Assembly: GCF_013459645.1 (NCBI RefSeq)
Contig: NZ_CP054861.1
Coordinates: 1,538,001-1,602,000 of the forward strand
Reading direction: 5' to 3'
Source: Martelella sp. NC20
Lineage (GTDB): Bacteria > Pseudomonadota > Alphaproteobacteria > Rhizobiales > Rhizobiaceae
Length of the DNA: 64,000 nt
This document shows, piece by piece, positions 8,507-17,130 of the stretch (positions are counted from its first letter, which is position 1; every line of letters begins with the position of its first letter). The translations under genes were made by a program, and so were the position numbers. A model generated the notes under the pieces. The model had not been told where the DNA came from, made no database searches, and worked only from the letters and a program-made list of their open reading frames with translations.

Positions 8507-10133
8507 ATGCTCGATACGATCGAAAGCATAAAGCAGGATATTCTGGATGCTGCCATTGTCGACGGAGCGTTGATCGCCCACCGGATCGACGATCTGTGGC
8601 GTGCCGTGATTTCCGACAATGACGATCTGCAGGCCGAAAACCTCAAGCTGACGGCGACAATACGCGTGCTCGAGATTGAGATCAAAAGGCTTGGCGGGCA
8701 GCTTGCCAAGCTCAACAAGATGAAATTCGGCCCGAGCGCTGACACCAATCCCCAGAAAGGCAAAGATAAAGGCAAGTCCGACACAGACCCCGACGGCCAG
8801 CCGGAGACTGGAGACGGCAAACCTGCGGATGGCACCAACGGGTCAGCAGGGCAGGCCATGCCGGCCGAGGGCACGACAGCCTCGGAGACGAAGCTGCGAA
8901 ACCGGTCAGGGCGCGGCGCGCGCACATGGCCGGCCCATCTCGAACGGCGTGAATTTGATATGGGCACCAAGGACGGTCTCTGTCCCTGCGGTTGCGGCGG
9001 AATACTATATTGCGGTTCGCAAATACGCGAAATACCGTTGCCTTCAGGGCAAGATGGTCGGCACGCCCTTTGAACCGGCGCTGATCAGGGGAACCACCTT
9101 CAGCAACGGCTTCCTCGCGCATTCGATCGCCATGCGGCTTGACTGGTATCTCCCCTGGTACAGGCAGGAGCGGCTTCTCGAGGCCTATGGTATAAACTAT
9201 CCGCGTTCCACGCTTATGCGCTGGGCGACCACGGCGGCACTCGGCGTTCTTGATCCCGTGTGGCAATTAATGGAGCGCGAAGCACGGATAGAAAGCTGGC
9301 GTCTTTATCTGGACGAAAGCCCGATGAAGGAACTCGATCCGGGTCGGGGCAAAACCCGCCAGATTTACCTGTACGCCCTTCATCGTGACGACCGCTCCTT
9401 CGGCGGCAACCTTCCTCCGCTGGTTGTCTACTATGTCGGCCCGACGCGATCGATGAAACGCATTCATGAAATTCTTTCAGGCATGACCGCTATCGTGCAG
9501 ACCGACGCCTATTCCGGCTATGGACGGCTCGGAACGCCGGGCACCTGTGTTGCGGGCATCAAGTCACCGAAATGCTGGAGCCACGCGCGGCGCAAGTTCA
9601 TTGACGAGTTCGATGCCAACAAGACGCCGGAAGCGAACGACGTCATCCAGATTATTGCCAAACTCTACGCCGTTGAGGGCGGGATCAATGGCAAACCGCC
9701 CGATCATCGAAGATCGGTGAGACGAAAATTATCACAATCGATACTTGACCGGCTGCGTTGCAGGCTCATCGAACTTGCCGAAATCCATGTCGTCAATAAC
9801 GGCATGCGCAAGGCAATCCACTATGTTCTCAATCATTGGGAAGGCCTGACCATGTTCGTTGACGACGGGCGTATCGATCTCGATACGAACGCTGTCGAGC
9901 GCTTGTTCAAACCAACGAAGCTGCTCGCAAAGAACGCACTCTTCGTCGGCAGCGATGAAGGGTTCGAGGCATGGGCGATCCTGTCCTCGATCGTCGAGTC
10001 CTGCAAGCTGAACAGGGTCAGGGTCGAGCCCTACCTGAAATGGCTATTCGACGAGATCAGCTGCAATCGCGGAACCGTCGACTACGAAAAGCTTCTCCCC
10101 TGGAATGCGCCGCTGGAGGTGCGTCAGGCATAA
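8507..10133 (+). pseudogene. tnpC: IS66-family TnpC transposase, frameshifted
   Basis: The first frame (from ATG 8507) has the IS66 leucine-zipper-like N-terminus and LNKMKFGPSAD region, then the zinc-finger start CPCGCGG near 8990. Homology then continues in another frame (RKYAKYRC, LARLDWYLPWYRQERLL-like region, YLDESPMKELDPGRGKTRQ, QTDAYSGYG, CWSHARRKF, LDTNAVERLFKPTKLLAKN) to the stop at 10133. The segment normally lying between the zinc finger and RKY is missing, so a small deletion around 8990-9010 probably caused the shift. No tnpA or tnpB accompanies it. The transposase is probably inactive. Confidence 0.85.
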
Positions 10134-10820
10134 TCGCTGAAGGGCAGCTGCCACGTCCATCGGCATCGTCTGTCAGGCGTACCCGCCTGCAGCTCGTACA
10201 AAATCTGTTGCGGCAAAACCACCGCCGGTCAAGAGCACACCGAATGCAGGGAAAACCTGGCGAGAACGGCACATCAGCAGAGAGCCAGCGGCTTTTGGCG
10301 CTGCCGAATGATCTTTTCTGGAACGGCGGGCCTTCGCTCATAGCCGACCTCACGGCCAGAACCCATACGAGTGATCATGGCGAATACGATTGATCAGCCA
10401 GACGCCGAGCCCGACCCCAGAACCATCAAGCATCGATCGATTGCCGCCGAACCCGTCATCCGAGCCGCAACGACAACAAGCCGGCCTGCGATGACGCTGG
10501 ACGCATGAAAATGTCCCCAGCTCGAATAGACACTGGAGATGTGTCCACGACGCTGTCGGATACGACGAATCGATCAGGCAAAGTCCCCGTCTCATCGCTC
10601 CCGATCCACCGAGATCAGGCCATCGGCGCACCCAGTCAGCTGAAGCGAGCGATTATTGACAGAAAATTCGTTTCAAATCAAAGGATTGACAAGGGTCGCA
10701 AAAATGCGGCTCTCTGCGAAGCCGTCTCTATATTGGCGCTACGCGCCAATATACCGGCACCCACCCCACCACGGGAAGACACTAAAAAAGGGGCTGGATG
10801 TAACGCTTACCATTTTTCGT
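10134..10820. other. Non-coding stretch after IS66, including its presumed right end
   Basis: Nothing here is convincingly coding. A 43-codon frame at 10377-10508 exists but has no recognisable product. A perfect palindrome lies at 10728-10752, followed at about 10821 by the abrupt start of homology to a MaoC-type dehydratase. This looks like the scar of an insertion or deletion that removed that gene's 5' end and promoter. Confidence 0.5.
10728..10752. repeat. Perfect 11-bp palindrome
   Basis: TATATTGGCGC (10728-10738), a TAC spacer and GCGCCAATATA (10742-10752) form a perfect inverted repeat. It lies between IS66 and the truncated dehydratase. It could be an operator, a recombination site or a hairpin; there is no T-run to suggest a terminator. 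Confidence 0.6.
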
Positions 10821-11255
10821 CCCCCCGGGGAGTTGATCAATCTGGCTGGAACGTCTTTCGAACCAAGCGAATGGATGACGATCACGCAGGAAACCATCGA
10901 CGCTTTCGCGCAGGCAACCGGCGATCGCCAGTAGATTCATGTTGATGTCGAGCGCGCGAAGCGGGAGGCCCCGGGCGGCAAGACGATAGCCCACGGCTAC
11001 CTCCTGCTGTCGCTTCTCGGCACGCTGATGCCGCAGATACTGGAGGTGAAATCCGACCGCATCCTGAACTACGGTTCGAACAAGACACGCTTTCTCGCCG
11101 CTGTGCCCGTGGACGGCCGCGTGAGGCTGGCGCTGACGGTGCAAGAGACCGAGGAAACCCCGGCAGGGCTGAGGGTGACATATGGCGTAAAGTTCGAACT
11201 GGAGGGCGCCCCAAAGCCCGCCATGATCGCGGAAATTCTTTTCGTCTATGGCTGA
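10821..11255 (+). pseudogene. MaoC-type acyl-CoA dehydratase, truncated and with a stop codon
   Basis: Homology to MaoC-like hydratases starts abruptly at PPGELINLAGTSF and reaches the conserved block IDAFAQATGDRQ. There an in-frame TAG (10932-10934) replaces what is normally Trp in the family's QWIH motif. The frame then continues IHVDVERAKREAPGGKTIAHGY with the expected C-terminal half to a TGA at 11253. Its last codons overlap the ATG of the next gene. The 5' end is also missing, so the gene is dead. In the cluster it would have been an additional enoyl-CoA hydratase. Confidence 0.85.
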
Positions 11256-12023
11256 GAGCACCAGAGCGCGCAACGGATTGGTCGTCCTCAAGCGCGATGG
11301 CGACATCGGCTCATAGTTCTGAACCGACCTGACAAGCTGAACGCCGTCACGCGGGAGATGACCCTCGGCCTTCTCGAAACCCTCGACAGCGCAGATCGTG
11401 AGGACGGCATTCGCGCCATCGTCATCACCGGTGCAGGACGTGCATTCTGTGCCGGCGCGGATCTCAGTGGTTCGGCGCCATTCTTTGATGCCACGGACGA
11501 TCGGGATTGCGAATTCGATCCGGATGCTGACCGGGATCTGGGCGGCGTTGTCACCTTGCGTATTCTGGAATGTCGGAAACCGGTGATCGCGGCGATCAAT
11601 GGCGCGGCCGTCGGCTTTGGCGCGACGCTGGTTCTGCCGTCGGATGCGCGTTTTTGCAGCGAGGAATCGAAGTTCGCCTATCCCTTCACGCGCCGCGGCA
11701 TCGTTCCCGATGGCGCCGCCAGCTGGTTCCTGCCAAGGGTGGTGGGCATGGACACGGCTTTGGATTGGTGCCTCTCCGGAAGGGCCATTTCTTCTGAGGA
11801 AGCGCTCGAAAAGGGTTTGGTGCTGACCAGGCGCCTTCTGTGGACACAGTCGATGTCCAACACGCCCATGTCCGCGCATATGGAAGAGAGCCGGCTGCTC
11901 AAGACGCGGTCGCGATCGTCGGACGCCAGGGAAGGCGTTGAAAGTTTTCTGCAAAAGCGTGCGCCCGACTTCCAGGATCGGGTACCCGAGATGCATCCCG
12001 ACCTGATGCCCTCGCAAAGCTAG
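11248..12023 (+). pseudogene. Enoyl-CoA hydratase/isomerase, frameshifted and internally deleted
   Basis: From ATG 11248 the frame reads MAESTRARNGLVVLKRDGDI and hits TAG at 11315. The homologous sequence continues in another frame as IVLNRPDKLNAVTREM, with the crotonase oxyanion regions GAGRAFCAGADLSG and INGAAVGFGATLVLPSD. After GRAISSEEALEKGLV the usual ~20-25 residues before the C-terminal helices are missing and the frame jumps to TPMSAHMEESRLL. Two lesions make it a pseudogene. It was translationally coupled to the dehydratase fragment upstream (overlap at 11248-11255). Confidence 0.8.
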
Positions 12024-12124
12024 AGTTTGTCGGGAAAAAGTGGAATCCGGTTTTCCCGAAAAGACAAACGAAAACAAATGAATCTTGAGTCTGTCTGGTT
12101 CGATTTGAACCTGACAGACTCTAG
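12020..12124. repeat. RIME-like two-palindrome intergenic element
   Basis: This 105-bp unit is bounded by CTAGAG (12020-12025) and CTCTAG (12119-12124). It contains two palindromic blocks: one joining GTTTGTCGGGAAAA to TTTTCCCGAAAAGACAAAC, and one joining AGTCTGTCTGGTTC to GAACCTGACAGACT. Length and two-palindrome layout fit the RIME elements described from Rhizobium. It sits exactly between two convergent genes, and its ends supply both stop codons (TAG at 12021-12023 on plus, TAG at 12121-12123 on minus). Confidence 0.7.
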
Positions 12125-13257
12125 TCGGTTCCGTCCTTCGGGCCGGAATGGAAAAGCAGGCTGTTTTGCTCGCCGAGCTTCGGGGCTTGCATTCTATCGG
12201 ATGATACGGACAGCGCGCTGTCGATCGGAACCGTCGTCCCTGTGAGGGTGCGACCGTCGCGAGTGACTACTTTGCGATCGAATGTTCCCGTCGCGGCGAA
12301 ATGCGCGTCCGCCATCGCTTCTTCCATGTTCCGGACTTTCGCGCAGCAACAATCGGCTCCAAGCAGGCGGTCCCAGTGATCCACCGGCGCCCGCGCCATG
12401 ATTGCGGCAACTACAGTCCGCGTCCGCTCGGGATCTTTGGCGTCATCCCTGTATTCCTCGGGAAGCTCGATCAATTCGCAGAACCGTTGCCAGAAACGGT
12501 CCTCGATCGGCGCGGCGGCAAGATAACGTCCGTCGCCTGCCTCATAGATGGCGTAGCGCGGCGATCCGCCTGTCAGCAGGGCGTCTGAAGGTGCAGGAGG
12601 CTTTCCATGGAAAGCGGTCTCCCCAACGGCCCAGTACTGCAGCGCAAAGAGGTTGCGGGTCATCGAAATGTCGAGATGGCAACCGGCGCCGGTCTTGTCC
12701 TTCCGGCGCAAGGCTAGAAGGATGTTCATGACCGCTGGATAGCTGCCGCCGGCGATGTCGGCGATGGTGACCTGGGGCACCGTGGGTCGGCCCGATATGT
12801 CGCCAGACAAAGAGAGCAGGCCTGTCTCAGCGCAGTAATTGAGGTCGTGGCCGGCCTTCATCCGCGCTGGTCCGGTTTGTCCGTAGCCGGTGATCGAACA
12901 GTATACAATGCGCGGATTTACCGCGCGGATCGCGTCGTAGCCAAATCCCAGTCTTTCCATCACACCGGGCCGGAACTGTTCGATCAGCACATCCGCTTCA
13001 CGCAGCAAGGGTTCCAGCATTTCGAAAGCGCGCGGGTTCTTGAGGTCCAAGCAGACGGACTTCTTGCCTCGGTTGAGCATGGCGAAGCTCAGGCTTTCGT
13101 CACCTGCGAAAGGCGGAATCATACGGAGTTCGTCGCCCGTACCGGGGCGTTCGACCTTGACGACGTCGGCGCCGGCTTCCGACAGTATGAGGCTCGCCAT
13201 GGGTCCCGGCAGATGAAAACTGAAGTCTATTACTTTGACGTCTTCAAGTGGGTACAT
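12121..13257 (-). CDS. CaiB/BaiF family protein, alpha-methylacyl-CoA racemase-like
   Basis: The product is 378 aa, normal for single-domain family III CoA transferases/racemases. The N-terminal fold signature is clear (HLPGPMASLILSEAGADVVKVE, then GTGDELR). AGHDLNY places His137 and VTIADIAGG places Asp167, 30 residues apart; this spacing equals that of the catalytic His/Asp pair of bacterial 2-methylacyl-CoA racemase (His126/Asp156). A racemase acting on a 2-methyl-branched acyl-CoA is therefore a good guess, with CoA transfer as the alternative. It is the last gene of the minus-strand operon that starts at 17512. Its stop codon lies in the RIME-like element. Confidence 0.8.
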   Translation of the reverse strand: MYPLEDVKVIDFSFHLPGPMASLILSEAGADVVKVERPGTGDELRMIPPFAGDESLSFAMLNRGKKSVCLDLKNPRAFEMLEPLLREADVLIEQFRPGVMERLGFGYDAIRAVNPRIVYCSITGYGQTGPARMKAGHDLNYCAETGLLSLSGDISGRPTVPQVTIADIAGGSYPAVMNILLALRRKDKTGAGCHLDISMTRNLFALQYWAVGETAFHGKPPAPSDALLTGGSPRYAIYEAGDGRYLAAAPIEDRFWQRFCELIELPEEYRDDAKDPERTRTVVAAIMARAPVDHWDRLLGADCCCAKVRNMEEAMADAHFAATGTFDRKVVTRDGRTLTGTTVPIDSALSVSSDRMQAPKLGEQNSLLFHSGPKDGTD

Positions 13258-13347
13258 GACATTTTCCCTTCGACCAGTGCCGACCAGTTACTTGCCTGCG
13301 ATATCGCGATGCGCCTGTCGGCGGTGAAAGATGATCGGCCGGCCAGA

Positions 13348-14094
13348 TCACGGCAGGAAGTTGTCGATCGGATCATTCTTCCAGATCGTCAGGATTTCCT
13401 CGTCCGAAAGATCAGAGTATTTCTCCGAAAGCGCCGCGAGGGAGAAAAGAACCTCGTCCACCGACGGATCCTGCAGGTCCTTGTTGTTCTCGCGGAACTC
13501 TCCGATCATGGAATCCAACCGTCGGCGGATCTCGGCCTTGTCCTCTTCCGACGGTTCGACAATGGTCACGCCCTCGGCAGCCATTTTCTCGAGCCCTTCG
13601 GATGTGAGTTGTTCATCCATCTTTGCCATATTGATCATGGCATTGTTGCCAGCCTCCTTGAAGACATTCTGCAGGTCCTCGGGAAGGCCATCATACATGT
13701 CCTTCCGCATTCCGATGGCAACGAAAACCCTGGCGGCGCGCGTCCTGTAAAGATGCTGGGCCTGTTCGTGCAGGTTGTAGGCCTCCATATCGCCGGGCGC
13801 CAGGAACGCGCCGTCGAGACGCCCCGCCGCTGCCATCAGATGCGCAATTATCGCGGTGATCGTTGAAGCGTCCGAAAGGTCCACCCGCAGCGCCTCTGCC
13901 GTGCCGCCCTCCGCCTCGATCTCGGCCTGGGTGGAGCGCGCGCTGGCCAGGTTGATGTCGGCGATGAAGAGCCGGGCGCCTTCGCGCGCGGCCAGGATCG
14001 CGGCGGCCCGGCCGATGCCGGATGCGCCGCCGGTGATCAGGACCACCTTGCCGGCAAGAAGCGGTCCGGCTCCCTGTTCGCGCGTGCGCATCAC
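13348..14094 (-). pseudogene. Chimeric ORF: SDR N-terminus fused in frame to a DctP C-terminus
   Basis: The open frame is 248 aa. Residues ~12-97 are a short-chain dehydrogenase Rossmann start (GKVVLITGGASGIGRAAA, then AGRLDGAF). From ~103 on (EAYNLHEQ, MYDGLPEDLQNVFKEAGNNAMINMAKM, LSDEEILTIWKNDPI) it matches the C-terminal third of TRAP solute-binding proteins, including those at 30136 and 31411. The SDR lacks its YxxxK site and the binding protein lacks its signal peptide and N-domain, so neither activity can remain. A deletion probably joined the two genes near 13790-13806. The frame overlaps the upstream gene by 4 bp (ATGA). Confidence 0.85.
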
Positions 14095-14960
14095 CAGGCC
14101 GGGCTCTTCAATGGGGCTTCGCCTTCCACCGGATTGCGCAGCACGCCAATTCCGTCGATCTCGACCTCGACCAGGTCGCCGGGTTTCATCCAGACCGGGG
14201 GATCGCGAAAGGCGCCGACCCCGCCGGTGGTACCGGTGATGATGACGTCTCCCGGTTCCAGGGCGCAGAAATAGGACATGTAGGAGGCCAGCTGGCCGAC
14301 ATCGAATATGAGATCATCGAGCCGGCCGTCCTGCATCACCTCGCCATTCAGTCGCGTAACGATCTTCTGCGGACCGATCGCGCCGAAGGCCTCGCGCGTG
14401 ACCATCCAGGGGCCGAAGGCGCCGGTCGAGGGGAAGTTCTTGCCAGGCGTGAACTGGGTCGTGTGGCGCTGCCAGTCCCGGATGCTGCAATCGTTGTAGC
14501 AGCTATAACCTGCGACGGCGGCAAGCGCTGCCTCCGGGGGCGCATAGCGCAGATGAGACCCGATGATGACGGCAAGCTCGCCCTCGAAGTCCAGCCTGTC
14601 AGACACCGCGGGGCGGATCACCGGGCGGCCGTGTCCCATCTGGGACTGGGCGAACCGGATGAAGATCATCGGCTTTTCGGGCAGGTCGCGCCCGGTTTCC
14701 TTGAGGTGGCTTGCGTAGTTCACGCCCACACAGAAAATCTTGGCCGGATCCGGAATGACGGGCAGAAAGTCGACATCCGCCAGAGCGGTCGTTGCCGGGG
14801 CAGTTTCCGCTCCGGCCGCGATCTCCTGCCAGTTGTCCAGTCCCAGAAAGGCCTTCAGGGACGGGGCATGGGATGATAGGCTGACGACGCCTTGACCGTC
14901 GGCGGCCAGAACGCCGTAGTCGGGGGCCTCGTCAGCAGTTCGATAGCTCAGAAGTCGCAT
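14091..14960 (-). CDS. Fumarylacetoacetate hydrolase family protein
   Basis: The product is 289 aa. The FAH-fold metal site is visible as DFEGELAVIIG (~125-135), preceded by KIFCVGVNYASHLKETG and followed by GTTGGVGAFRDPPVWMKPGDLVEVEIDGIG. Family members hydrolyse, hydrate or decarboxylate 2,4-dioxo or acylpyruvate acids in ring-cleavage pathways. It lies 6 bp after bioY and overlaps the chimeric ORF by 4 bp, in the operon running from 17512. Which dioxo acid it uses cannot be told from the sequence. Confidence 0.85.
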   Translation of the reverse strand: MRLLSYRTADEAPDYGVLAADGQGVVSLSSHAPSLKAFLGLDNWQEIAAGAETAPATTALADVDFLPVIPDPAKIFCVGVNYASHLKETGRDLPEKPMIFIRFAQSQMGHGRPVIRPAVSDRLDFEGELAVIIGSHLRYAPPEAALAAVAGYSCYNDCSIRDWQRHTTQFTPGKNFPSTGAFGPWMVTREAFGAIGPQKIVTRLNGEVMQDGRLDDLIFDVGQLASYMSYFCALEPGDVIITGTTGGVGAFRDPPVWMKPGDLVEVEIDGIGVLRNPVEGEAPLKSPAW

Positions 14961-14966
14961 CGTGGG

Positions 14967-15542
14967 TCACGCTTTACTGTGGTCGCGAATGCGCATGGCC
15001 TGAACATAGACCAGCGCCGCGATGCCGGCTTTGATGAGGTCCCCCGGCAGGAACGGGTAGAACCCGGCGTCCAGAAGCGTCCTGCCATAGCCGATCATCG
15101 AGCCCAGCCATGCGAGGCCGGGGAGATACACCATGGCCCCGGCGCTAAGCGCCACGACCAGCGCGGACCGGTAGCGCCTGACACGGAACCTTCGGGACAG
15201 CAGTCCTGCGGTCGCCGCCGCCAGGACAAAGCCGACGAGATAGCCCCCGGTCGGGCCCATCATGTAGGCCAGCCCGATCCCGCGTTCAGGCGCGTTGGCA
15301 AAGACCGGAAGCCCCAGAGCGCCCTCTACGAGGTAGAAGACGATCGACAGCGATCCGAGAACCGGGCCGAAGGCAAAGCCGACGCCAATGGCCACCAGCG
15401 TCTGAAGCGACATGGGCACCGGGTAAAAGGGCACCTGGTACTTGGCGGCAAGGGTCATCAGGACGGAGCCGAGGACGATGGCGCCGAAAGATCGGACCAG
15501 GCCGCCGGATAGGCTCTGCGACAGGGAAGTGGCGTTTTGCAT
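14967..15542 (-). CDS. bioY: Biotin transporter substrate-binding subunit BioY
   Basis: The product is 191 aa with about six hydrophobic segments and the BioY signatures VPFYPVPMSLQTLVAIGVG and GPTGGYLVGFVLAA. BioY is the S-component of ECF-type biotin uptake and can work alone in some bacteria; no bioM or bioN is present here. It is embedded in a catabolic operon rather than in a biotin locus. The same gene cluster encodes a biotin-dependent carboxylase (18776, 25046, 25273), so raising biotin supply when the pathway is on is a natural reading. Confidence 0.9.
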   Translation of the reverse strand: MQNATSLSQSLSGGLVRSFGAIVLGSVLMTLAAKYQVPFYPVPMSLQTLVAIGVGFAFGPVLGSLSIVFYLVEGALGLPVFANAPERGIGLAYMMGPTGGYLVGFVLAAATAGLLSRRFRVRRYRSALVVALSAGAMVYLPGLAWLGSMIGYGRTLLDAGFYPFLPGDLIKAGIAALVYVQAMRIRDHSKA

Positions 15543-15562
15543 GATGATCTCCGGGGAAGCGG

Positions 15563-15985
15563 TCAGGAACGGCGGTAGCCTTCAAGCTGTTCATCCGGCA
15601 CATCCGGCAGGTTCTCGACCAGATTGTCGGGGGTCCGGCAGGTCAGCCAGATCAGTTCCTCCGTGGTGCTCATGTTGACTTCGACATGCGGCATGAACGG
15701 GGGGACGAAGACGAAATCGCCCGCGTACATGTCGGTGTATTCCTTGTAGTCGTCGCCGAAATAGATCCGCCCGTGGCCCTTCAGGACATAGCCGCCCGTT
15801 TCGCACTCTTTGTGGTGATGCGGCGGTGAGCGGTGACCGGGTTCGTTGAAAACCTTGCCAAACCAGATTTTCGTGGCGGGGGTGTGTTGCGGGCTGACCC
15901 CCGAGACCCGCACGCAGTCATCCGACTGTGCGGTCCTCTTATCCTCGGCTCCAGCCCGTGTGACGATTGGCACTACCTTTTCCAT
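15563..15985 (-). CDS. Small cupin-fold protein
   Basis: The product is 140 aa and starts 6 nt after GAGGAGA. A single cupin barrel is evident: metal-binding motif 1 SPPHHHKECETGGYVLKGHG (~53-72) and motif 2 PPFMPHVEVNMS (~95-106). It could be a metal-dependent isomerase or dioxygenase, or a sensor. It sits between the old yellow enzyme and bioY in one operon. The specific reaction is not recognisable. Confidence 0.8.
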   Translation of the reverse strand: MEKVVPIVTRAGAEDKRTAQSDDCVRVSGVSPQHTPATKIWFGKVFNEPGHRSPPHHHKECETGGYVLKGHGRIYFGDDYKEYTDMYAGDFVFVPPFMPHVEVNMSTTEELIWLTCRTPDNLVENLPDVPDEQLEGYRRS

Positions 15986-16002
15986 TGCATTTCTCCTCTG
16001 CG

Positions 16003-17130
16003 TCAGGTGTTGGCATCTTCTTCCGCAGGCAGCAGGCGGGGATAATCGACGTATCCTTTTGCGCCGCGGGTGTAGAAAGTCGACCGGTCGTATTCGGCAA
16101 GCGCGATGCCTGCCTTCAGGCGTTCGACAAGGTCGGGATTCGAGATATAGGGACGCCCGAAGGCGACCATATCGGCGCGGTCCGTGCGGATGGCGTCCTC
16201 GGCGCGCGCGCGGTCGTAATCGGCACAGGCGATGATCGGGCCCGAAAAAGCCGCCCGCGCAATGGCGAGGACGTCCGGCGCTTCGGATTCGCCGGCCACG
16301 CGCCGGCTTCCATCGCCGGAAATCGAAGGCTCGATAATGTGCAGGTAGGCAAGCCCCTGATTTTCGATCAGCCCCAGCACATCGCGGAATGCCCCCATGG
16401 GATCGCTATGGCGGATGCCATTGAAATCGCCAGACGGAGACAGGCGGATGCCGATCCGGGAAAGATCGCCCGCTTTGGCGCGGATGGCGTCCAGGATATC
16501 GGAGAGGAACTTGAGCCTGGCCTGCCGGGAGCCGCCGTAGGCATCCGTGCGCTGATTGGCTTCGTCGGACAGGAACTGTTCGATGATGTAGCCGTTGGCG
16601 CAGTGCAGCTCGACCAGATCAAAGCCCGCTTCCAGCGCGGCAAGTGCGGCCGTGGCGAAATCCTCGATCGTTTGTGCGATGTCCTCGGCGGTCATCGGCC
16701 GGGGCGTTCCGATATCTTCCACCCCGCTCTTGGTGAAAATCTTGAAGGCCGGCGCCACGGCTGACGGCCCGAGCGCATCCAGACCGAGCGGGTTGTTGCG
16801 CTTCGAGAAGACCCGCCCGACATGCCAGAGCTGGGCGCAGATGTGCCCACCCGCCGCATGGACCGCATCGGTTACGGCGCGCCAGGCCGCACGCTGCTCA
16901 GCCGACCAGATGCCCGGCGTGAATGGATAGCCATGGGCCTGCGGGTTGATGCCAATGGCCTCGGTGATGACCAGCCCCGCAGACGCCCGCTGCGCATAAT
17001 ATTCGGCGGCAAGCGGGCTGACATTTCCCTCGAAATCCGCGCGGCTGCGGGTCATCGGCGCCATCGCGATCCGATTTTTCAGTTCGATGCCGCCGATTGT
17101 GACGGGACCGAACAGGTCGCGTTCATTCAT
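16003..17130 (-). CDS. Old yellow enzyme family ene-reductase (FMN)
   Basis: The product is 375 aa. OYE hallmarks are present: LKNRIAMAPMTRSRAD at the start, QLWHVGR, ELHCANGYIIEQFLSDEANQRTD (substrate-binding His and Asn in HCAN, normally HxAN), and FMN-phosphate-binding VAFGRPYISNPDL near the end. Such enzymes reduce activated C=C bonds of enones, enals or nitro-alkenes with NAD(P)H. It overlaps the EthD gene by 8 bp. In this cluster it could saturate an unsaturated ketone or aldehyde early in the pathway. Confidence 0.9.
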   Translation of the reverse strand: MNERDLFGPVTIGGIELKNRIAMAPMTRSRADFEGNVSPLAAEYYAQRASAGLVITEAIGINPQAHGYPFTPGIWSAEQRAAWRAVTDAVHAAGGHICAQLWHVGRVFSKRNNPLGLDALGPSAVAPAFKIFTKSGVEDIGTPRPMTAEDIAQTIEDFATAALAALEAGFDLVELHCANGYIIEQFLSDEANQRTDAYGGSRQARLKFLSDILDAIRAKAGDLSRIGIRLSPSGDFNGIRHSDPMGAFRDVLGLIENQGLAYLHIIEPSISGDGSRRVAGESEAPDVLAIARAAFSGPIIACADYDRARAEDAIRTDRADMVAFGRPYISNPDLVERLKAGIALAEYDRSTFYTRGAKGYVDYPRLLPAEEDANT

